Shown here piece by piece: positions 56,801-64,000 of a DNA stretch of 64,000 nucleotides. The notes beneath the pieces were generated by a model. That model did not search any database. It had not been told where the DNA came from and saw nothing but the letters and a program-made list of their open reading frames with translations. Location: the NCBI RefSeq assembly GCF_932526225.1, contig NC_064044.1:10660906-10724905 (forward strand), given 5' to 3'. Position 1 is the first letter of the stretch; every line of letters starts with the position of its first letter. Both the position numbers and the translations under genes were made by a program. Source of the DNA: Nematostella vectensis. Its lineage: Eukaryota; Cnidaria; Anthozoa; Actiniaria; Edwardsiidae.

Positions 56801-59800
56801 TCTGGGCTGGGCAGTATTCTATCATACTTGGCCATCAAATGTCTTCTGGCCTGTCTGGTCTGGGCAGTGTTCTATCACACTTGGCCATCAAGTGTCTTCT
56901 GACCCATCTTTGCTGTGCATTGTTCTATCAGACTTGGCCATCAAATAGCTTCTGGCCTGTCAGGCGGGGCCGTATTTTATCACACTTGGCCATTAATTGG
57001 CTTCTGGCCCATCCAACCTGTGCCGTATTTTATCACAATTGGCCATCAAATGGCTACTTTGCTGTGCATTGTTCTATCAGACTTGGCCATCAAATAGCTT
57101 CTGGCCTGTCAGGCCGGGCCGTATTTTACCACACTTGGCCATTAATTGGCTTCTGGCCCATCCAACCTGTGCCGTATTTTATCACAATTGGCCATCAAAT
57201 GGCTACTTTGCTGTGCATTGTTCTATCAGACTTGGCCATCAAATAGCTTCTGGCCTGTCAGGCCGGGCCGTATTTTACCACACTTGGCCATTAATTGGCT
57301 TCTGGACCATCCAACCTGTGCCGTATTTTATCACAATTGGCCATCAAATGGCTACTTTGCTGTGCATTGTTCTATCAGAATTGGCCATCAAATAGCTTCT
57401 GGCCTGTCAGGCCGGGCCGTATTTTACCACACTTGGCCATTAATTGGCTTCTAAACCATCCAACCTGTGCCGTATTTTATCACAATTGGCCATCAAATGG
57501 CTACTTTGCTGTGCATTGTTCTATCAGACTTGGCCATCAAATGGCTACCGACCCATCTGGGCTGTGCATTGTTCTATCAGACTTGGCCAGCAAATAGCTT
57601 CTGGCCTGTCAGGCCTGGCCGTATTTTATCACACTTGGCCATTAATTGGCTACTGACCTGTCTAGGCTGTGCAGCGCTCTATTACACTTGGCCATCAAAT
57701 GGCTCCTGAACTTGTTTGAACAGTGCATTTGACTTGTCGGGGTTGTGCATTTTTTGACTTTGCAGAAAAAGTGATGGTGCCTAAAGACCAAGTTGATGAC
57801 TTCATTGACATCTACGTCAGCAACATCCAGAGCACGGAAAACATTAGTGTTCAACTTGTAGGCGAAGAGTTTTCAGTGAGTAAGATTTATTATACGAAGA
57901 AATTGGCTACACAGGCTTTAAGGATTTGTCTTCAACAGTACAGTACAGTAGGAGTGCAATAAAAACAGATAATATACTTATTCTGCTTCTCCAATTCACC
58001 ATTCTCACATTTGCACTGTTTGCCATTTTATCATGGCAAGCAGGTGCGCACATGGATATCATTGTCATGAAGGCTGCTACTTTTGCATAGGCTTGGTCTG
58101 CAATACTTGTGTTCTAAATAGATAAAAATATTGATAAAAAAGTCTCTTAATTGAAAAATATTAATGTCCATATCTAAAACCTTCACTCCATCCTTGTTGT
58201 TTGAGGGTTTCGCTTGTGGACTAAATCAAGAGATCTCCATCTTTGCCTGGGTGTGGTCATTACTCCACAGGCTGGTGACAAAAGGGATCAACAATGTTCG
58301 CCTTTTTTCTATCTATAGATATCTATTCATAAAATTCATTATTTTAACTTGTAGAGTAAACTTGAAGCTATGGAATTCAGTATGGAAAGCTACTTTGAAG
58401 ACCGCTCTGATGGTAAGTAATTCCCAGGGGCAAAACAAGGGGGTTCTATGGAAGAAATATGCGTTATACATATTAAAGAGTCCTTGTTCGTCACACTTAG
58501 GTATTGTTTTCTTTTAACATTTGTTGAAAAAATATGTTATGAAATCTCAAATTCATTAGATCAATTTCAATAACAAATAATAACTACCCCAATCATTATC
58601 AAGTTACTCAAATGGCATATACGAGATACTGTCAATCTGATATTGTCAATGAAGTATCAGGCTTCAAATCTAGGTAGTTATTATGAAATCATTTTACACA
58701 CTGATATTTCTAATTTCAAGTGTAAACAATAAAACAGGATGTGCTGATTCGTATTCACTTCAGTGATGCTGCTGCATTGAAAAGGTTGATAGATTAACAC
58801 TTCTGTAGATTTAAGTTTTTATTAATTCCTCATCAACCCCCTCCCCTTCTAAGACTGTGTTATTCCATATTTCAGAGCCATGTCAACCTAAGGTTGGTAT
58901 TCTGTTTACCATGGCATTACATGAATATTAAATTATATGAAAAGATGTTGTTTTTCTGTATCAGAACCCTACCAACCAAAGACTGGCGATCTGTGTGCCA
59001 TCCGTACCAACCTGATTCATGAGAAAGAACAGTGGTACAGAGTAAAAGTTCTAAGTATTAATGACACAAAAGCCAAGCTAGAATTTGTAGACTATGGAGA
59101 CATCAGACATGCCCCTGTACAAGACCTCAAGGGCCTGCCGCCACGCTTTTATGAACTACCTCTACAGGTTTGTGGAATGCAAAGTGACAACAACGACAAC
59201 AAAACTATAGTACATATTCAGCATATTACTTGTTTTCACTTCATAGGGCTGGAAAATATATTTTTCTATTCCTGTACTGCTAATCCGTGTTATTTTATGT
59301 TTGATGGGATTTAGGAGCTTTCTTGTCTCACTTCACACATCCTTTCAGGCTATCACGGTCAGCCTTTATGCCGTCCCTCGCAGCAAGAAACCAGAGGTGC
59401 TAGAGAAGCTCAACCACATGTTGTTGGCAAAGCAGTTTGTGGCACTTACCTTTGACAGGTAAAATTAACTGATTAGTAACTGACTGATTAATTAATCATA
59501 GATTTTGATGCACTCAAGGTCCTTTTGAATGAAGCGCTTAATGGAGTTGTGAGTGTCTTAGGCCATGCACAAACGTATTTTCCATGAGCCTTATTCAATC
59601 CAAATGCATGCAAATGAAGATAAAACAATGCACCTTATTCATTTGCATTAATTTGCATAGAATACGGCTCATGGAGCTTTAGCATTTTAAAAGTTGTCTC
59701 CAATTAACCATACTCACACGTGCACTGTTTGGCTTTATATCCTGGCGAGCAGGTGCATATCTAGGTACCATTGTCGGAAATTTTGCCACTTTTGCATGAG

Positions 59801-62800
59801 CTTGGTCTGCAATACTCGTGTTCTAAATAGATAAAAAGATTGATCCTAATAAATATAAAGCCTATTAATTGAGAACTATTCATGTCCATATCTAAAACCC
59901 CCACTCCATCCTTGTTGTTTGAGGGTTTCGCTTGTGGACTAAATCAAGAGATCTCCATCTTTGCCAGGGTGTGGTCATTACTCCACAGGCTGGTGACAAA
60001 AGGGATCTACAAACGTACTCAATATGATTTTCAAAAACCTTTAAATTAACTATTGCTCTTTATGGAACAGGAGGTTCTAGACTTGATTAACATACATCAA
60101 CCTTTAAATTCACTTGCTATTCCCCGCCATAGAACACATGATTCTGCCTGTCGAGTTCTATGACACATCAGCCCTGAACTTGAATGATATAAGTATTTGA
60201 ATTAACTCGTTATTGCTCTCCATTAGAACAGGGGAGACCACACCTGTAGAGCTATTTAACACGGCAGACGGGTTAGACCTGAACTTGAATGATATTGTCA
60301 GAAGACTCATCCTCCCGGACGAGGATCTTAAACCATCCTTGCCAAAGGTATGCACAAACATTAATAATTGTCTGTGAAATATATTTGTCAAACTAATCTT
60401 CCTCACATATACAATAAGAGCAGCATTATTTCTTTTTGCGGAAAATAATAACAGAGGTCCGACCAACTCGGGATCTTTAAGATTTTAACAACCCTTTAGG
60501 TTAACCAGCAAACAGAAGTGGCCATCGTCTATGCCTCAGAGTCAGGCAGTTTGTTCGTCCAAGTCCCTGGCCCTGGCCTGAATCGCCTAGAGGAACTAAT
60601 GACAGACATCACTGACCATTACTCCAAGGTATTACCCACTGACCATTACTCCAAGGTATTACCCACTGAACATTACTCCAAGTTATTACCCACTGAACAT
60701 TACTCCAAGTTATTACCCACTGAACATTACTCCTAGTCATTACCCACTGAACATTACTCCTAGTCATTACCCACTGAACATTACTCCAAGGTATTACCCA
60801 CTGAACATTACTCCAAGGTATTACCCACTGAACATTACTCCTAGTCATTACCCACTGAACATTACTCCTAGTCATTACCCACTGAACATTACTCCTAGTC
60901 ATTACCCACTGAACATTACTCCAAGGTATTATCCACTGAACATTACTCAAAGTTATTACCCACTGAACATTACTCCAAGTTATTACCCACTGAACATTCC
61001 TCCAAGTCATTACCCACTGAACATTACTCCTAGTCATTACCCACTGAACATTACTCCAAGGTATTACCCACTGAACATTACTCCTAGTCATTACCCACTG
61101 AACATTACTCCAAGTTATTATCCACTGAACATTACTCCAAGGTATTACCCACTGAACATTACTCCTAGTCATTACCCACTGAACATTACTCCAAGGTATT
61201 ACCCACTGAACATTACTCCTAGTCATTACCCACTGAACATTACTCCAAGTTATTATCCACTGAACATTACTCAAAGTTATTATCCACTGAACATTACTCC
61301 AAGTTATTACACACTGGACATTACACGAACGTTAGTTCAAGGTATTACCCACTGAACGTTACTCCAATGTACTACTCACTGAACATTACTCCAATGTTTT
61401 ACTCACTAAACATTAACCCAATGTATAATCAACTGAACATTACTCCAATGCATTATCCACTGAACATTACTCCAATGTATTATCCACTGAACATTATTCC
61501 ATATTACCCACTGAACATTACTCCAAGGTATTATCCACTGAACATTAATCTAATATATTATCCACTGGAAATTACTCCAAGATATTATCCACTGAACATT
61601 ACTCCATATTACCCACTGAACATTAATGCAAGGTATCATCCACTGAACATTACCCCAATGTATTATCCACTTAACATTACTCAATATTATCCACTGAACA
61701 TTACTCCAATGTATTATCCACTGAACATCACCCCAATGTATTATCCACTGAACATTACTCAAAGTTATTACCCACTGAACATTACTCCAAGTTATTACCC
61801 ACTGAACATTACTCCAAGTCATTACCCACTGAACATTACTCCTAGTCATTACCCACTGAACATTACTCCAAGGTATTACCCACTGAACATTACTCCTAGT
61901 CATTACCCACTGAACATTACTCCAAGTTATTATCCACTGAACATTACTCCAAGTTATTATCCACTGAACATTACTCAAAGTTATTATCCACTGGACATTA
62001 CTCCAAGGTATTACCCACTGAACATTACTCCTAGTCATTACCCACTGAACATTACTCCAAGGTATTACCCACTGAACATTACTCCTAGTCATTACCCACT
62101 GAACATTACTCCAAGTTATTATCCACTGAACATTACTCAAAGTTATTATCCACTGAACATTACTCCAAGTTATTACACACTGGACATTACACGAACGTTA
62201 GTTCAAGGTATTACCCACTGAACGTTACTCCAATGTACTACTCACTGAACATTACTCCAATGTTTTACTCACTAAACATTAACCCAATGTATAATCAACT
62301 GAACATTACTCCAATGCATTATCCACTGAACATTACTCCAATGTATTATCCACTGAACATTATTCCATATTACCCACTGAACATTACTCCAAGGTATTAT
62401 CCACTGAACATTAATCTAATATATTATCCACTGGAAATTACTCCAAGATATTATCCACTGAACATTACTCCATATTACCCACTGAACATTAATGCAAGGT
62501 ATCATCCACTGAACATTACCCCAATGTATTATCCACTTAACATTACTCAATATTATCCACTGAACATTACTCCAATGTATTATCCACTGAACATCACCCC
62601 AATGTATTATCCACTGAACATTATCCCAATGTATTACCCACTGAACATTAGTGCAAGGTATCATCCACTGAACATTTCTTCAAGGTATTATCCACATTTC
62701 AACTTTCTGAACATCTTTATTTCTGTTCATATTTAAAGCCTTCAGACTTCTTCCAAGATCTGTAGGTTACGCTTATGAACTAGATTAAAGGTCTTTGTAC

Positions 62801-63789
62801 TAAATCATACATTGCAACAAAATGAATGTTACACTGTTTTAAAACAAGACCTACATACCCTTACTTAGCCTGTGTCATGTGCAGCATACACTGCATATCG
62901 AAATCCAATGAAATAACAAGAACAACTAGACTTAGAGGCTAGCTGAGACAACTAGAGTTGTCAGGGAGGGGAGGTATTTTGTATCAGTCCAGTATATGCA
63001 TGTATCCATGTGATAACTGTTAAGGGAATTTTTGTAACATTTCAAACTTCATTAATGTTATGTATCGCATTACCAGACTACAAAAGCAGCAGAGTTCATC
63101 GCTAAACCCCATGTTGGAAAGATCTGCTGTGCACGATCATCTGATGGCTCCTGGTATAGAGCGTTAGTCAATCAACTCTTTCAGTCTGAGAGAAAGGTAT
63201 AACAAAACGTATTGTCATGCATATATAATCATGCATGTGCACTCTACATGGAAACCCACCTCAACTGCAGTAATGCAGCCCATGCATTGTTTGGTGTGAG
63301 CTTAAATTCTGGTAGTCGAGGTAGGTTTCAATTGTAATGTGTGCTCAAGCTTATAGCTGAAATGGCCTATTAAGAACGTACCTTTCAGTAATGCTTTCTT
63401 AGACTCAATGGGAAATCCAGGGGGGAGGAATGAGGGAGCCAGTGGCCTACCAATAAGCTGGAGTATAAGCAGAAACATATGGCAGCTTAGATCCAGATAT
63501 TCACCCCATGCTATATGTTTGAGATATTGTGCCCAACCTCTTCCTACTACTTCCTGATGCTGCCTCCTTACCCGCACTTGAGACTGTTTCTATGCTAAGA
63601 AATTCTTGACAAGCACGTGGAAATACACTATACTATGGTTCTATGCAGAGTGGGCATTTTTTGAGGAATTTATATTTATTTTAGGTTAAAGTGCGTTATG
63701 TGGATTACGGTCATGAAGAGGTCATACCTTCAGCCTCACTAAGAGAGCCAACTAAAGCCAATGAGCATGTCTCCACACTACCCTTCCAG
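44170..63789 (+). CDS. tdrd7: tdrd7-like gene copy B, 5' part (18 exons, 3' end outside window)
   Basis: Exons: 44170-44803, 49343-49371, 49712-49845, 50908-50956, 51302-51326, 51506-51563, 52545-52662, 55083-55428, 55785-56049, 56181-56269, 57766-57875, 58355-58412, 58965-59167, 59349-59458, 60227-60347, 60500-60628, 63077-63196, 63685-63789. All junctions are AG/GT and in phase, giving 901 residues in the window. Order: LOTUS 1 (residues ~8-80), basic linker, LOTUS 2 (~212-266), Tudor 1 (~311-460), Pro/Ser-rich linker (~480-582), Tudor 2 (~583-783), Tudor 3 (~784-901 on). Human TDRD7 has three LOTUS and three Tudor domains (about 1,100 aa), so I find one LOTUS fewer and one Tudor more. It likely acts in germ granules; LOTUS domains of this family bind or stimulate Vasa-type helicases. 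Confidence 0.92.
47339..47595. repeat. ~150-bp imperfect direct duplication
   Basis: Both halves contain accgcatct-acccggtc, a-tctaagcgcac, ttctacccg-atccgtgt and gttgaacgctt in the same order. Non-coding, within tdrd7-B intron 1. Confidence 0.65.
48610..48815. repeat. degenerate ~85-bp repeat, three units
   Basis: The phrases ggaccgtgcaaggtcttg, ggactgcaaggtttag and attgtgcacggtttttattt are each followed by a gaagaagc(g/a)tg-cacac-c phrase. Within tdrd7-B intron 1; no coding sequence. Confidence 0.5.
49343..49845 (+). CDS. tdrd7: tdrd7-B exons 2-3: LOTUS domain 2
   Basis: The 29-nt exon (49343-49371) encodes DSTVLEKVQQ. It fixes the phase between exon 1 (phase 1) and exon 49712-49845 (phase 0), which is strong support for both. 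Exon 3 reads LLASKPNGIFEKRLPKEY and KYNEELPSHVVAQLKNMSDI, matching the LOTUS pattern of a short helix, N-G-I, L-P-x-x-Y and the L-P-S-H motif. Confidence 0.9.
49888..50495. mobile_element. ~600-bp hAT/MITE-like element in tdrd7-B intron 3
   Basis: The left end agtagcggatctagaggg and right end aaactagatccgcccctg are inverted repeats of a common animal DNA-element type. Both flanks show acaatt, a possible target-site duplication. The interior has no transposase frame. The poly-purine/pyrimidine flanks (ccccctccctccc) are typical of such ends. Confidence 0.6.
50908..51563 (+). CDS. tdrd7: tdrd7-B exons 4-6: linker before Tudor 1
   Basis: Exon 50908-50956 (PIIGNFIFYPCKAKPK), exon 51302-51326 (EEEKPPPK, 25 nt) and exon 51506-51563 (GSVKTVELFYLTSRMPDI). 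The small exons are accepted because their phases (2 to 0, 0 to 1, 1 to 2) join exactly and each has good acceptor and donor sites. No third LOTUS domain is present between LOTUS 2 and Tudor 1. Confidence 0.8.
51564..52544 (+). other. tdrd7-B intron 6, nothing recognised
   Basis: AT-rich, 981 nt. A short (ga)n run at 52259-52272 is the only simple repeat noticed. Confidence 0.4.
52545..55428 (+). CDS. tdrd7: tdrd7-B exons 7-8: Tudor domain 1
   Basis: Exon 52545-52662 reads TTVEVYVSHINNLDDFYVQL, the N-terminal strand of an extended Tudor, ending LQDLLMKDCE. Exon 55083-55428 reads LQPAKDIFCVARFTEDDAWY, RAQIQECI, VKVLYVDYGNTEYLP and PKMAIHCTLDGVES: the full Tudor core with W-Y-R-A and V-D-Y-G-N, where aromatic-cage residues are expected, plus the SN-like strand. 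Confidence 0.92.
52946..53071. repeat. dispersed repeat, 3' part only
   Basis: Matches 614-742: gtccatatctaaaaccccca, ccatccttgttgtttgaggg, gtgtggtcattactccacag, gctggtgacaaaagggatc. The 5' half of the repeat is absent here, so this copy is truncated. Confidence 0.75.
53383..54702. mobile_element. two related elements with CAGGGCTTCTGGAATTACG ends
   Basis: The first copy starts at 53383 (cagggcttctggaattacgc) and continues to about 53650 without its other terminus. The second runs 54140-54702 and ends cgtaattccagaagccctg, a terminal inverted repeat. Both share aaattacgcgggattttgca and ctgttacgcccaaactac. Non-autonomous hAT-like element by appearance, in tdrd7-B intron 7. Confidence 0.7.
54716..54868 (+). 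repeat. GA/CGAG microsatellite
   Basis: Uninterrupted purine tract of gagagagagcgagagagag type directly after the element ending at 54702. The charged open frame across it is low-complexity and not a gene. Confidence 0.9.
55785..56269 (+). CDS. tdrd7: tdrd7-B exons 9-10: Pro/Ser-rich linker
   Basis: Exon 55785-56049 begins GDLLHITFDSLEDALCNMLP, completing the Tudor 1 module, then becomes Pro/Ser/Thr-rich (KISPPPVETASTAVA, PGNGQPHSPSGAEEQPSD). Exon 56181-56269 continues TPAEPKRSTPRPFLRSRS. This low-complexity segment is probably disordered. Phases 1 to 2 and 2 to 1 fit both neighbours. Confidence 0.85.
56325..57764 (+). repeat. 53-bp minisatellite with a 149-bp higher-order form, ending at the acceptor of exon 57766
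   Basis: The basic unit is 53 bp (cacttggccatcaaatggct, tctgacccgtctgggctggg, cagtattctat). From 56915 to 57600 a three-unit block of 149 bp recurs (for example 56997, 57146, 57295, 57444). The last unit reads cttgtcggggttgtgcattt, tttgactttgcag. It is homologous to the array phrase ctgtctgggctgtgcattgt followed by tctatcagacttggcc. So the array includes the polypyrimidine tract and acceptor of the next exon. Confidence 0.85.
57766..59458 (+). CDS. tdrd7: tdrd7-B exons 11-14: Tudor domain 2
   Basis: Exon 57766-57875 reads DDFIDIYVSNIQSTENISVQ. Exon 58355-58412 reads SKLEAMEFSMESYFEDRSD. Exon 58965-59167 reads PYQPKTGDLCAIRTN, EKEQWYRVKVLS, LEFVDYGDIRHAPVQ and LPPRFYELPLQ. Exon 59349-59458 is AITVSLYAVPRS onward. 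The core has W-Y-R-V and V-D-Y-G-D. A short look-alike of the third exon's start (ttcag|AGCCATGTCAACCTAAGG) lies 89 bp upstream at 58876 and seems a decayed copy of its acceptor. Confidence 0.9.
57992..58290. repeat. dispersed ~300-bp repeat, copy 3
   Basis: Diverged relative of 436-742 in tdrd7-B intron 11, e.g. cttggtctgcaatacttgtg, ctaaatagataaaaatattg, gtccatatctaaaac, gctggtgacaaaagggatc. The 5' half is more diverged than the 3' half. Confidence 0.7.
60133..60194 (+). pseudogene. decayed duplicate exon, copy B
   Basis: Counterpart of 868-929 (AACACATGATTCTGCCTG after ccatag). Its donor-side end differs (aatgatataag against aatgatacaagg). It shares the frame-breaking 2-nt loss, so decay came before the large duplication. 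Confidence 0.6.
60227..63789 (+). CDS. tdrd7: tdrd7-B exons 15-18: end of Tudor 2 and Tudor 3
   Basis: Exons 60227-60347, 60500-60628, 63077-63196 and 63685-63789 correspond one-to-one to 962-1082, 1235-1363, 3615-3734 and 4244-4348 and encode the same residues. The only base changes are GTT to GTC and TTA to CTA in exon 60500-60628. The next exon (AAEVRLAGLK in copy A) falls beyond the window. Confidence 0.92.
60629..62712 (+). repeat. 27-bp minisatellite, copy B (rearranged)
   Basis: Same unit and origin as 1364-3225. Here extra types ctccaagttatta and ctcaaagttatta (donor GT changed to TT) are frequent. The landmark block acactggacattacacgaac / gttagttcaaggtattaccc occurs twice (about 61310 and 62170) but once in copy A (2393), so copy B carries an internal duplication of about 860 bp. 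The second half repeats the same ccaatgtattatcc series. Confidence 0.9.
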
Positions 63790-64000
63790 GTAAAATACCA
63801 ATTGATCTCTGGACATGTTAGATCGCACTATAAGAGGCTCCAAAAGCTACCAATCAACTTTTAAACAAGCTAGCCCAATCAGTGAAGTTATGTAAGTCAT
63901 GGTGTTTTCGTAGTATGTAGTCATGCTTGTTTAGTGGTCTTTAGGGAACTGAATTACTTGGCAACTGTCTACTAGACAACCGCCCCAGCCGAATCGTCAG

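Larger units (their letters stand above)
59266..64000 (+). repeat. second copy of bases 1-4559 (segmental duplication)
   Basis: Collinear with 1-4559 over exons and introns, with scattered single-base changes (about one per 80-100 nt of unique intron by eye) and small indels. Copy A has ~17 nt extra near 4025 and ~20 nt extra near 3430. The 27-bp arrays differ in length and arrangement. The match continues to the window end, so the full extent is unknown. Confidence 0.95.

Noticed and set aside
56330-57709. Overlapping plus-strand frames with WPSNGF/GLGSVLSHLAIK repeats
   Set aside because: Generated by the 53-bp array; several frames are open at once and none connects to the gene's phase.
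58164-58517. 117-codon plus-strand frame (FTPSLLFEGFACGLNQEIS)
   Set aside because: It starts in the dispersed repeat and runs over a confirmed exon in another frame; related repeat copies elsewhere are not open.

Overview
This is animal nuclear DNA: split genes with GT/AG introns, many minisatellites, several inverted-repeat elements and no prokaryotic signatures. I could not fix the species. Minisatellites that overlap 5' splice sites recall the 'mirage' minisatellites I remember being reported in amphioxus genes. A cephalochordate or another invertebrate such as an anthozoan would fit; I see no decisive marker.

The window holds four gene bodies whose splice phases close exactly. (1) 84-28299 (+): the 3' part of a tdrd7-like gene (tdrd7-A), 13 exons to the stop codon. 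(2) 32616-42060 (+): a complete 11-exon gene for a 523-residue single-pass receptor with a signal peptide, an Fn3-like ectodomain and a cytoplasmic TIR domain. (3) 42502-43673 (-): the first two coding exons of ribosomal protein gene rps8, with no further rps8 exon found; it looks truncated. (4) 44170-63789 (+): the 5' part of a second tdrd7-like gene (tdrd7-B), 18 exons from the start codon, running off the window. TDRD7 proteins are LOTUS/Tudor scaffolds of germ granules. Here the layout is two LOTUS domains and four extended Tudor domains, about 1,206 residues if the B 5' part and A 3' part are representative.

Bases 1-4559 and 59266-64000 are two copies of the same stretch. Their 585 shared coding bases differ at only two synonymous sites. 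With the truncated rps8 placed directly after the receptor gene, the simplest reading is a recent tandem duplication with a period near 59.4 kb. Its unit would be [rps8 5' end - tdrd7 - TIR receptor] and its junction would lie between 42061 and 42501. Divergent rps8 and tdrd7-B share a ~0.5 kb promoter region with a good Staf/ZNF143-type site.

The most striking feature is the relation of tandem repeats to splice sites. At least four arrays in tdrd7 start at a 5' splice site, and their units carry the last bases of the exon plus the GT donor: 27 bp after the exon ending 1363/60628, 80 bp after 5347 (about 230 units, 18.4 kb, with higher-order repeats), 112 bp after 24487, and 21 bp after 26253. 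Other arrays run up to a 3' splice site: receptor intron 10, the tdrd7-B intron before 57766, rps8 intron 1, and upstream of 24316. A further array repeats the stop codon of tdrd7-A. One intron therefore holds on the order of 200 near-perfect decoy donors that the splicing machinery must ignore.
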